A stretch of 16,211 nucleotides of DNA from Bacteroidota bacterium (GTDB taxonomy: Bacteria > Bacteroidota > Bacteroidia > Cytophagales > Cyclobacteriaceae). The stretch lies in assembly GCA_023393375.1 (NCBI GenBank), contig JAEWLI010000040.1:1-16211 (forward strand), in the 5' to 3' direction. Shown piece after piece: positions 1-7,195 of this stretch. A program made the position numbers and the translations under genes. Under the pieces are notes generated by a model, which saw nothing but the letters and a program-made list of their open reading frames with translations, searched no databases and was not told the DNA's origin. Each line of letters starts with the position of its first letter. Position 1 is the first letter of the stretch.

Positions 1-1250
1 TTACTGTAATAGCTGAATTAGGTGAAAGCGTTACCTCGTACAAACATACAGGTTTGCAAGGCAGTACTGTTTTATATTACAGGGTAAGAGCAGTGAATGA
101 AGCAGGTAGTTCCTCGTTTACCAATGTTGCAAGTGTCACCACGTTGCCTTCAGCAGTTGACATGTCGGCTCCTTCTAATCTTGTTGTAACCAGTGTAACT
201 GGCACAGATATCAGATTAAGCTGGAAAGATAATTCAAATAACGAAACAGGCTTTATTTTAGAAGTTTCTGAAAGTGGCACTAGTGGTTTTACCACGTTAC
301 GCGAGTTGTCGGCAAATGCCATATCCTACGCTCACACAGGAATGGGAATTGGCACAACGAGGTTTTATAGAATCAAAGCCAAATTCAACAATGGTATGTC
401 AGGTTATAGCAATATTGCCAGTGGCACAACTAATTTTATGGTACCAACTGCCCCGTCTAACCTGACTGCTACCCGAATGTCATCCACTGAAGTTAGTTTG
501 AAGTGGAAAGATAATACAATCATTGAAACAGGATATGTGGTGGAGGTGTCAAATAGTTCTGGCTCAGGTTATACCGTATTAAAGCAGTTGGGTGTAAATG
601 CCACTTCTTTCAATCATTCTGGAATCAGCTCTGGGAAAACTTATTATTACAGGGTAAAAGCTGTAAATGCAGCTGGGAGTTCACATTATACCAATACAGC
701 AAGTATTTTGGTGACAAGTGCAAGTAATGCCCGATTGAATGCAACAGGATTAACACCCAGTCAGATCAGCCTTACTTGGGAAGGAATTCCAGAACACTTT
801 ACAGAGGTATCTATAGAATATGCCGATAATTCTGATAACTTTCAAATATTGGAACAACTTCCAGCCGAAGCGGAAACTTATGTCCATAAAGGTTTGTCTC
901 CCAACCAAGAGATATTATATAGGTTAAATGCTTCTGATGGCAACGGCAATTATTTTCAGGGGCCAGTGGTAGTAGGCAGAAGTTTGGAACGAAGGGTAGT
1001 AATGAAAGCTTATCCTAATCCGAACAATGGCACCTTTAGAGTGTCTATTGATCAACCAGAAGCAGATGCTTATCAATTGGTGATCTATAACTCAATAAAC
1101 GAAACCGTATTTCAAGCGATACTTAATACCACCAATAAGCAACCGATATCCAATGAAGTGGATTTAAGAGGTTTGGGAAGAGGTATCTACTTTGTAAAAA
1201 TATATGCTTCTGGTACAGAACCAATTGTCCAGAAAATTTTAGTTAATTAA
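1..1250 (+). CDS. Secreted FN3-repeat protein with T9SS type A sorting domain (5' partial)
   Basis: The reading frame is open from base 3 at the left edge, so the true start and N-terminus lie outside the window; the TTG at 54 sits inside an FN3 repeat and is not a start. About 415 residues are visible: the end of one FN3 repeat (to about base 150), two clear FN3 repeats (about 168-437 and 447-713), each with the W-K-D-N core and the Y-Y-R-V or F-Y-R-I strand, and a more diverged fourth (about 720-985). The end, from about 1002, is a T9SS type A sorting domain: YPNP, G-T-F-R-V, then D-L-R-G-L-G-R-G-I-Y-F-V-K. By family knowledge such proteins cross the outer membrane through the type IX system and are anchored or released at the cell surface. 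The tail and repeats resemble those of the gene at 3352-7137, so the missing N-terminus may hold a similar lyase-like domain; that is inference. Stop TAA at 1248-1250. Confidence 0.9.
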   Translation, partial: TVIAELGESVTSYKHTGLQGSTVLYYRVRAVNEAGSSSFTNVASVTTLPSAVDMSAPSNLVVTSVTGTDIRLSWKDNSNNETGFILEVSESGTSGFTTLRELSANAISYAHTGMGIGTTRFYRIKAKFNNGMSGYSNIASGTTNFMVPTAPSNLTATRMSSTEVSLKWKDNTIIETGYVVEVSNSSGSGYTVLKQLGVNATSFNHSGISSGKTYYYRVKAVNAAGSSHYTNTASILVTSASNARLNATGLTPSQISLTWEGIPEHFTEVSIEYADNSDNFQILEQLPAEAETYVHKGLSPNQEILYRLNASDGNGNYFQGPVVVGRSLERRVVMKAYPNPNNGTFRVSIDQPEADAYQLVIYNSINETVFQAILNTTNKQPISNEVDLRGLGRGIYFVKIYASGTEPIVQKILVN

Positions 1251-1272
1251 TATTTGAACTGATATAATTTGT

Positions 1273-1307
1273 ACCCGGGACTTTGTCCCGGGTTCACTTT
1301 TTTAATT
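1273..1307 (+). terminator. Rho-independent terminator after the FN3/T9SS gene
   Basis: A perfect 9-bp GC-rich stem, ACCCGGGAC (1273-1281) with GTCCCGGGT (1285-1293) around a TTT loop, is followed by TCAC and a T-rich run. It lies 22 bases after the stop codon at 1250. It should end transcription of the first gene, so the gene at 1535 probably has its own promoter. The rest of the gap up to 1534 is A/T-rich; I see no convincing gene or consensus promoter in it. Confidence 0.85.
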
Positions 1308-1534
1308 TATTGAAATCATTCAACAAATGTGCATGCCTAGATTATATAATTGGTCTAAAAAAAGTACTAATATATAGGAATACCCTCTACAGAGAACCTA
1401 AAGAGAAGCTACAGAAACCCTTCCCCAACACAAAAAAAATTGAAAAAATACAAAATTTGTTCAATTTTTAGGATAGAGGATTAAACAAATTCTTCTTTAT
1501 GCCGTAAAGAAAAGAATATCAATTCTGCTTTTCA

Positions 1535-2914
1535 ATGTTTTGTAAATCCTTTCTTATTCTTTCTTTCCTTATTATTTCTTCAATGGGTTACGCCCAACGA
1601 TTAGGGTTGCAAGTAACAGCCCAGGAATTAAAATTATGGCATATCAGGTCTCATATCGGCCCATATAAATCTTTGGGAGATGTGAGCAAAAACAGTCCGG
1701 GTGATTGGAAACGCATCGAACGTGAAAAAAATCATTTTATGGCCTCACCCGAAATATCTTTATGGGATGGACTACCCGGGACAGGATGTATTCAACAAAC
1801 TCCTGAAAATCCGGGTTTCTCAAGCCCTAAATACGTAGAAATGCGATATTGGACGAGTGCTGCTTTTTTTGGTATGGTCAGGAAAGACAAAGAGGTGCTA
1901 GAAGTCGTTAAAAAGTACCTACTCATTCAAATAAAAAATCCTAACCTACAACCATCAGATCAAAAGAGGTGGTGTAATCATATTCTTGCCGATGGTCATC
2001 CAAGTTTCAATATTGCCAACTGGGTGACACAATTATTGTACATTTATGAATTCACGGAAATTGGTGGTGCCAACTTTTCAAAATCCGAAAAAATTCTAAT
2101 TGATCAATGGTTTATCGATTGGGCATCCTTTTTTCATAAAGATGTGGAGTATTATTTAGGAAAACTTTTTAAGAACAGGCATAATTACCGGGACGTAAGA
2201 GAGTTACACCTTATTACACCAGAAGGTAAAGGAGAAGAAGCATATTACAATGGGCCTTTTACCCGTCAGATTCAAAGGGTGTATAATAATAGAAAAGCAG
2301 CCCAAGTAAGGATATATGGATTGGTTGGTGTTAAATATGGTATTAAGCCCTTTATAATTTCTTATAAACAGTTTGCGAAAGAATTCCTCGCATTTGCTTG
2401 TTATCCTAATGGTGCTTTTGCTGAATTCCATCGGGGAAAACCATCGTTCCCCGATCTGGGTATGGGTTATACTGCCTCTACCCTGAGTGCTATACTTACA
2501 GTAGCTGATGCCCTTGCCAGAACAGGGGATACCGAAATTTATGAATACGAAACATCGCATGGAATGTTTGGTACTGAAGGATCGGTAAAAAAGTCTTATT
2601 TATGGGCAATGGTGAATTACTGTAAACTCGTAACTGGGTCTAATGAATTTTTTATGAATTCATCACCCTCCTCACGAATTGATGGTAAAAATGAATCAAA
2701 TAATTGGTATTCAGTTCATGAAGTCATGTTTGTAATGGCTAATGCGTATTATAAAAATGACTTTATAAAAAAAGTAATTGACAGAACTTGGCCCGGTGTT
2801 GACCCTTATCCTGTACGAACAGCTGGGTTTGGAGCATTTCTGGTTTGGAACGGAGAAGGAGGTGCTTTCCCTGGGGTACTATTTATGTTTAATCATGACT
2901 TGGAACTTTTTTAA
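1535..2914 (+). CDS. Exported alginate-lyase-like domain protein, single domain
   Basis: A 459-residue protein beginning with a signal peptide (hydrophobic stretch about residues 4-17, likely cleaved after G-Y-A at 20). The rest is one domain that aligns end to end with the N-terminal domain of the gene at 3352 (more than half identical by eye). It looks like the alpha/alpha-toroid alginate-lyase-like superfamily: an amphipathic helix region with NWVTQLLYIYEF (162-173), then Y-N-N-R (250-253), then Y-P-N-G-A-F-A-E-F-H-R-G (290-301) and a conserved Tyr at 312. In classical family members the Asn-Asn-His, Arg and Tyr of these blocks form the active site for beta-elimination of uronate-containing polymers; here His appears to be Arg. 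It stops after F-N-H-D-L-E-L-F, where the paralogue goes on into FN3 repeats, and has no T9SS tail, so it is probably periplasmic or released by another route. Substrate unknown; the lyase assignment is from pattern resemblance, not a database match. Confidence 0.8.
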   Translation: MFCKSFLILSFLIISSMGYAQRLGLQVTAQELKLWHIRSHIGPYKSLGDVSKNSPGDWKRIEREKNHFMASPEISLWDGLPGTGCIQQTPENPGFSSPKYVEMRYWTSAAFFGMVRKDKEVLEVVKKYLLIQIKNPNLQPSDQKRWCNHILADGHPSFNIANWVTQLLYIYEFTEIGGANFSKSEKILIDQWFIDWASFFHKDVEYYLGKLFKNRHNYRDVRELHLITPEGKGEEAYYNGPFTRQIQRVYNNRKAAQVRIYGLVGVKYGIKPFIISYKQFAKEFLAFACYPNGAFAEFHRGKPSFPDLGMGYTASTLSAILTVADALARTGDTEIYEYETSHGMFGTEGSVKKSYLWAMVNYCKLVTGSNEFFMNSSPSSRIDGKNESNNWYSVHEVMFVMANAYYKNDFIKKVIDRTWPGVDPYPVRTAGFGAFLVWNGEGGAFPGVLFMFNHDLELF

Positions 2915-3084
2915 TTCATATGATAAGGTCAGGTGCATATACCTTAATGGGTTGTGAAAATGTTATTATTTGGATGTTTATTTAATTAAATTTTATACGC
3001 CCCCCATAAAGGAGGTTAAAAAACATATTTATTTCAACTTCACTTATAATTTTCCAATCAATCTTAACTCCTATTTTTTTCAAA

Positions 3085-3113
3085 TTCTAAAATTTACTTT
3101 ATAAATTTTAGAA
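3085..3113. repeat. Perfect 12-bp inverted repeat, AT-rich
   Basis: TTCTAAAATTTA (3085-3096) is the exact reverse complement of TAAATTTTAGAA (3102-3113), separated by 5 bases. The stem has a single G-C pair. No T-run follows on either strand in the right position, so it is a poor intrinsic terminator. It may be a protein-binding site or a weak structure near the transcript end of the upstream gene. Confidence 0.6.
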
Positions 3114-3217
3114 AGTAAGATAAATTAATCTAAAGTTGTGGATTATTTCCACTATGATGGATATATTGCTATTATTTAATTAATATTTACTAATTCCAAT
3201 CAACTAATTGTATATTT

Positions 3218-3247
3218 ATTAGCGCTAATTGAATATTATCAATAGCG
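3218..3247. promoter_or_regulatory. Candidate operator: 12-bp palindrome plus flanking repeats
   Basis: ATTAGCGCTAAT (3218-3229) is a perfect 12-bp palindrome in otherwise very A/T-rich DNA, about 120 bases before the ATG at 3352. CTAATTG occurs at 3204-3210 and again at 3225-3231, exactly 21 bases (two helical turns) apart, and CAATAGCG at 3240-3247 forms an imperfect inverted match to CGCTAATTG at 3223-3231. The arrangement suits binding of a dimeric regulator, but no regulator is known and A/T-rich DNA produces chance repeats. Confidence 0.3.
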
Positions 3248-3351
3248 AAACAAAACATATTTTGTATTTGAAAAGTTCATTTTCGATTTTTTTTTACTGT
3301 TTTTGCTTATAAATTTACCACATCAGTTCAATCAGCAAAAACTGTTCAGCT

Positions 3352-6300
3352 ATGTTTAAAAACTTATTATTACTTGTGGTAACCGTTACCATGTGCTTTG
3401 GTTTTGGTTACAGTCAACAACTGGGATTACATGTTAGTCAAGCAGAACTTGATCTTTGGAGGACAAGGGCTCAGCAAGGTCCATACAAAACAAAAGGTGA
3501 TGTATCTAAAAATAGTCCAGGTGACTGGGATAGAATAGTTACCGATAAGAATCGGTTTATGGCCAATCCGGCCAATTCTATTTGGGATGGAATTTCTGGA
3601 ACTGGATGTATGAAACCAGTAGCCGAAGTAGCAGGAGTAACTGGTCCCAAAAATAAGGAGATGAATTATTTTGTTGATGCTGCTTTTTTTGGGCTGGTTA
3701 AAAATGATATAAATGTATTAAATACTGTAAAAAAATACCTTCTCATACAAGCAGGTAAACCAAACCTACAACCTTCCGATAAATCCAGATGGTGTAATTA
3801 TGTAATGGCAGATAGTAATCCGATTTTTCATATGGCAAATTGGGTTACACAATTATTATATATCTATGAATATCTTGAAATAGCGGGTGTGTCTTTTTCT
3901 TCTCAAGAAAAATCACTCCTAGATAAATGGTTTATTGATTGGGGTAACTTCCATTTTACTGATATTGAGTATTATTTGAACAAGTTATATAGCAATCGTA
4001 ATAGTTATAAAAACATTGAAGAAATTAAACATATCCAACCTGAGTTATACGGTGACATTGCTTACCATAATGGTCCGAAAACCGCTCAATTAGGACGAAT
4101 GTATAATAATAGAAAAGCAAACCAGGTAAGACTGTATGGATTGATAGGGATAAAATATGGAAAAGATAATTATATAAATTCTTTTAAACGGTTTACTAAA
4201 GAATTTCTGGCATTCGCATGTTATCCCAATGGAGCATTTGCAGAATTTCATCGTGGAACTGAAAAGTTGCCTGATCTTGGCTTAGGATACATGGGTTCAA
4301 CATTATCTTCGATGATTAGTGTTGCTGATGCACTTGCCCGAAGAGGGGACAAAGAAATATATGATTTTGAGACGACATATGGGTTGTATGGAACTCAAGG
4401 TTCAGTAAAGAAGTCTTTACGTTGGGCTATACAGAATTACGTAAAATTATTTGATGGAACAAACAAATTTTACAGATTTAGCAGTTCCACTTCATTAATA
4501 GATGGTGTTCATGTGCCGCATAATTGGTATTCTGCTCATTATTGCCTTTTAGTAAGTGCCAATCTCTATTATAAGGATTCATACGTACAAAACGTGATTG
4601 ATGGTAAATGTTCAAAGGTTGGAGAATATCCTTCTAATCCTGCAGGATATGGTGCTTTCCCAATATGGCATGGCGATGGGGGTACGTTTCCTGGAGTAAT
4701 GTTTATGTTTAATCATAATTTGGATATACTAGGTTCAAAAGCTGAAAGTGCTCCTGCAAAACCTTCAAATTTGTCAGCTGAAGGTGTATCAGCCAGCCAG
4801 ATTAATTTGAAATGGACAGATAATGCTAACAATGAAACCGCATATGTTATCGAGGTGTCTACATCTTCAAGTAGTGGTTTCACTATTTTAAAAGAAGTTG
4901 GTGCTAATACTACCACATATTCACACACTGGTCTTCCGGCAGGATCAACCCGATATTATCGTGTTCTGGCAAAAAACAGCAAAAATTCTGAATATAGCAA
5001 TGTTGCTCAAGCTAGTACAAAATTGGCAGTACCTTTAACACCCTCTGATTTATCGGCCACTGCTTCATCCACTTCTGATATCTTACTGAAATGGAAAGAC
5101 AACTGTAATAGTGAAACATCTTTTATTTTAGAAATCTCCAATTCATCAGGAAGTGGCTTCACCGTATTAAAAGAACTTGGAGCTAACACAACTACCTTTT
5201 CTCATTCCGGATTACAACCAGGACAGACGAAATATTATCGTGTGAAGGCTAGTAATAGTAGTGGTAATTCCAATTATAGCAATATTACTTTTGCTACTAC
5301 ACAATTGTTGGTGCCCACTTCACCATCAGAATTAACGGCTAGTGCAGCATCCACCTCAGAAATTACATTAAACTGGAAGGACAATTCTGATAATGAAACA
5401 GCCTTTGTAATTGAAGTGTCCAATACATCAGGGAGTGGTTATACTTTATTAAAAGAAGTGAATGCTAATGTTAAGACATTTTCACACACAGGTTTAAAAC
5501 CGGGAGAAACCAAATATTATCGTGTTAAAGCAACGAATAGCAGTGGCAGTTCCACCTATAGTAATGTCGTCAAAGGCACCACAATGACTGCTATTCCTGC
5601 TGCACCATCAAGTCTTACTGCTAATGCTGTATCAACCTCAGAAATTACATTAAACTGGAAAGACAATTCTGATAATGAAACAGCCTTTGTAATTGAAGTA
5701 TCCAATACATCAGGGAGTGGTTATACTTTATTAAAAGAAGTGAATGCTAATGTTAAGACATTTTCTCACACAGGTTTAAAAACGGGAGAAACCAAATATT
5801 ACCGCGTAAAAGCAACGAATAGCAGTGGCAGTTCAACTTATAGCAATGTTACCAAAGGCACCACAATGACTGCTATTCCTGCTGCACCATCAAGTCTTAC
5901 TGCCAGTGCAACTTCAAGTTCGGAAATAAAATTGACATGGAAAGATAATTCTGACAATGAAACAGAATTTATCTTAGAAGTTTCTACCAATACAAAAAAT
6001 AATTTTACCACCCTCAAGGAATTAGGATCTAATGTAACATCTTACACTCACTCTGGATTATCACCCAATGTTACACGTTTTTATCGTCTTATGGCAAGAA
6101 ACAGTCATGGGAAATCTCCATATAGTAATGTAGCAAGTGCAGTTACACTTCCTGATCTTTCTAAACCTGAGACCCCTGCTAATTTCTCCATTACTGTAAT
6201 GTCTGCCAATCAAATACAGATTAACTGGGTGGATATGTCAAATAATGAAGACGGATTTACCCTGGAGTATTCAGATCAACAAAGGGGTAATTTTAAACAG

Positions 6301-7137
6301 TTGAAGCAATTAAACTCTAATACCAATTCATTTGTGCACGGTAAATTAAATCCCAATCAAACCGTATTTTATCGCATCAAAGCATTTAATGTTAACGGAA
6401 GCTCAGCTTATTCAGAAGTAAAAAGTGGTACTACTTTCTGTTCGGTTGTGCCTATACCAAGCATATCAACTGATGGGGTAACTTCAATTTGTCAAGGGCA
6501 AAAGGTTACATTACGAGCACCTGCAGGGTTTTCAGAGTACGAATGGACTTCTGGTCAGTCAGATCAAAACATCATTGTAGACCTTCCAGGGACATATCGT
6601 GTGAAAGTAAAGGATAATTATGGATGTTGGAGCAGTTATTCCAATGAAGTGGAAGTGACAATCAATGAGCTTCCTGAAATCCCGGTAATCACTACACTGG
6701 ACGATTCATTATTTACCGGATTGGACTTGCAACATCAATGGATGCTCAATAACAAACCTGTTTTGGGTGCCAACCGCAACTTCTATGTTCCTATAAAAAC
6801 TGGCAATTATGGTGTAATTGTTACGGATAAAAATGGTTGTTCAGCTACTTCAATTTCGGTAGAAATTAATGAAATACACGCCAATCTGGTGAAAGTATAT
6901 CCTAATCCCAGTGAAGGCCAGTTTAAAGTAGTTATTGATAATCCCAAATTTTTGGAGTACAATATTGTGGTATATTCTACAATCAATGAAACCATTTTTC
7001 AAACCAAATTGGTAAATTACAATAGTCAACAAATTGAATACGATGTAGATGTAAGAGGTTTTGGTAGAGGAATATTTTTAGTGAAAGTACAAAACTCCGA
7101 AACTCAACCGGTAATTGAAAAAATACTTGTAAGATGA
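3352..7137 (+). CDS. T9SS-secreted multidomain protein: alginate-lyase-like domain, six FN3, Ig-like, sorting tail
   Basis: 1261 residues starting at ATG with a signal peptide (hydrophobic 5-19, likely cut near G-Y-S 21). Residues about 22-460 form an alginate-lyase-like domain, colinear with the whole protein at 1535-2914; putative active-site blocks are N252-N253-R254, H300-R301 and Y313. Six FN3 repeats follow (about 467-557, 562-651, 655-745, 749-839, 843-933, 940-1029), the third and fourth nearly identical. Residues about 1035-1175 look like one clear Ig-like module (I-C-Q-G, G-T-Y-R-V-K-V) and a second weaker one (N-Y-G-V-I-V-T-D). From about 1178 comes a T9SS type A sorting domain (YPNP, V-R-G-F-G-R-G-I-F-L-V-K). 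Expected role: a cell-surface or released enzyme or binding protein acting on an acidic polysaccharide, the FN3 repeats serving as spacers; the substrate is not determinable here. It is followed by a strong hairpin and converges on the polysaccharide cluster. Confidence 0.88.
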   Translation: MFKNLLLLVVTVTMCFGFGYSQQLGLHVSQAELDLWRTRAQQGPYKTKGDVSKNSPGDWDRIVTDKNRFMANPANSIWDGISGTGCMKPVAEVAGVTGPKNKEMNYFVDAAFFGLVKNDINVLNTVKKYLLIQAGKPNLQPSDKSRWCNYVMADSNPIFHMANWVTQLLYIYEYLEIAGVSFSSQEKSLLDKWFIDWGNFHFTDIEYYLNKLYSNRNSYKNIEEIKHIQPELYGDIAYHNGPKTAQLGRMYNNRKANQVRLYGLIGIKYGKDNYINSFKRFTKEFLAFACYPNGAFAEFHRGTEKLPDLGLGYMGSTLSSMISVADALARRGDKEIYDFETTYGLYGTQGSVKKSLRWAIQNYVKLFDGTNKFYRFSSSTSLIDGVHVPHNWYSAHYCLLVSANLYYKDSYVQNVIDGKCSKVGEYPSNPAGYGAFPIWHGDGGTFPGVMFMFNHNLDILGSKAESAPAKPSNLSAEGVSASQINLKWTDNANNETAYVIEVSTSSSSGFTILKEVGANTTTYSHTGLPAGSTRYYRVLAKNSKNSEYSNVAQASTKLAVPLTPSDLSATASSTSDILLKWKDNCNSETSFILEISNSSGSGFTVLKELGANTTTFSHSGLQPGQTKYYRVKASNSSGNSNYSNITFATTQLLVPTSPSELTASAASTSEITLNWKDNSDNETAFVIEVSNTSGSGYTLLKEVNANVKTFSHTGLKPGETKYYRVKATNSSGSSTYSNVVKGTTMTAIPAAPSSLTANAVSTSEITLNWKDNSDNETAFVIEVSNTSGSGYTLLKEVNANVKTFSHTGLKTGETKYYRVKATNSSGSSTYSNVTKGTTMTAIPAAPSSLTASATSSSEIKLTWKDNSDNETEFILEVSTNTKNNFTTLKELGSNVTSYTHSGLSPNVTRFYRLMARNSHGKSPYSNVASAVTLPDLSKPETPANFSITVMSANQIQINWVDMSNNEDGFTLEYSDQQRGNFKQLKQLNSNTNSFVHGKLNPNQTVFYRIKAFNVNGSSAYSEVKSGTTFCSVVPIPSISTDGVTSICQGQKVTLRAPAGFSEYEWTSGQSDQNIIVDLPGTYRVKVKDNYGCWSSYSNEVEVTINELPEIPVITTLDDSLFTGLDLQHQWMLNNKPVLGANRNFYVPIKTGNYGVIVTDKNGCSATSISVEINEIHANLVKVYPNPSEGQFKVVIDNPKFLEYNIVVYSTINETIFQTKLVNYNSQQIEYDVDVRGFGRGIFLVKVQNSETQPVIEKILVR
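5354..5903 (+). repeat. Tandem duplication of a 282-bp FN3 unit within the large gene
   Basis: Bases 5354-5621 and 5636-5903 match at an offset of exactly 282 bases (94 codons, one FN3 repeat). I count roughly a dozen differences by eye, many of them at third codon positions, and a 50-base stretch (5572-5621 versus 5854-5903) is identical. Neighbouring FN3 repeats are far less alike. The period is a multiple of three, so the duplication kept the frame. This is a recent copy-number change of a spacer domain. Confidence 0.9.
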
Positions 7138-7145
7138 ATGGGGGG

Positions 7146-7195
7146 AAGTTTTTTAGGTTGTCTAGCTAAATGATAACCTAAAAAACTTTTTATTC
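7146..7195 (+). terminator. Terminator hairpin between the convergent gene blocks
   Basis: AAGTTTTTTAGGTT (7146-7159) and AACCTAAAAAACTT (7175-7188) form a perfect 14-bp stem with a 15-base loop, followed on the plus strand by a T-rich stretch. It starts 9 bases after the stop of the large secreted protein gene. On the minus strand the same hairpin follows the GT61 gene directly (stop at 7190-7192) but is followed by C residues, so it is better suited to plus-strand termination, though it may protect both transcript ends. Confidence 0.75.

Larger units (their letters stand above)
2915..3351. other. 437-base AT-rich intergenic region upstream of the large lyase-like/FN3 gene
   Basis: No credible coding sequence is seen on either strand and no remnant of FN3 sequence follows the stop at 2914. 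The region is very A/T-rich. It contains a 12-bp-stem inverted repeat (3085-3113) and a 12-bp palindrome (3218-3229), listed separately. A sequence TAAATTTA at 3310-3317 is one base off the Bacteroidota -7 consensus TAnnTTTG and would place a transcript start about 30 bases before the ATG at 3352, but I find no good -33 partner, so it is only a weak promoter candidate. The gap is likely to hold the promoter and control sites of the gene at 3352. Confidence 0.6.

Noticed and set aside
1283..1471. 62-codon open frame between the first two genes
   Set aside because: It starts inside the terminator hairpin, is low-complexity and lysine-rich from A/T-rich DNA, and resembles no known protein.
3001..3030. 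C-run and GGAGG near 3001-3017 as a hairpin or ribosome binding site
   Set aside because: The pairing has a mismatch in a five-base stem, there is no T-run after it, and no start codon with a credible gene follows the GGAGG.
2915..3351. Possible frameshifted FN3/T9SS remainder of the short lyase-like gene
   Set aside because: I looked for W-K-D-N, Y-Y-R-V and YPNP patterns in the plus-strand frames and found none; the gene ends cleanly.
4740..6450. FN3 repeat array as a CRISPR or satellite-type repeat
   Set aside because: The repeats are coding, in frame, about 94 codons long and diverged in the manner of protein domains; there are no short direct repeats with spacers.
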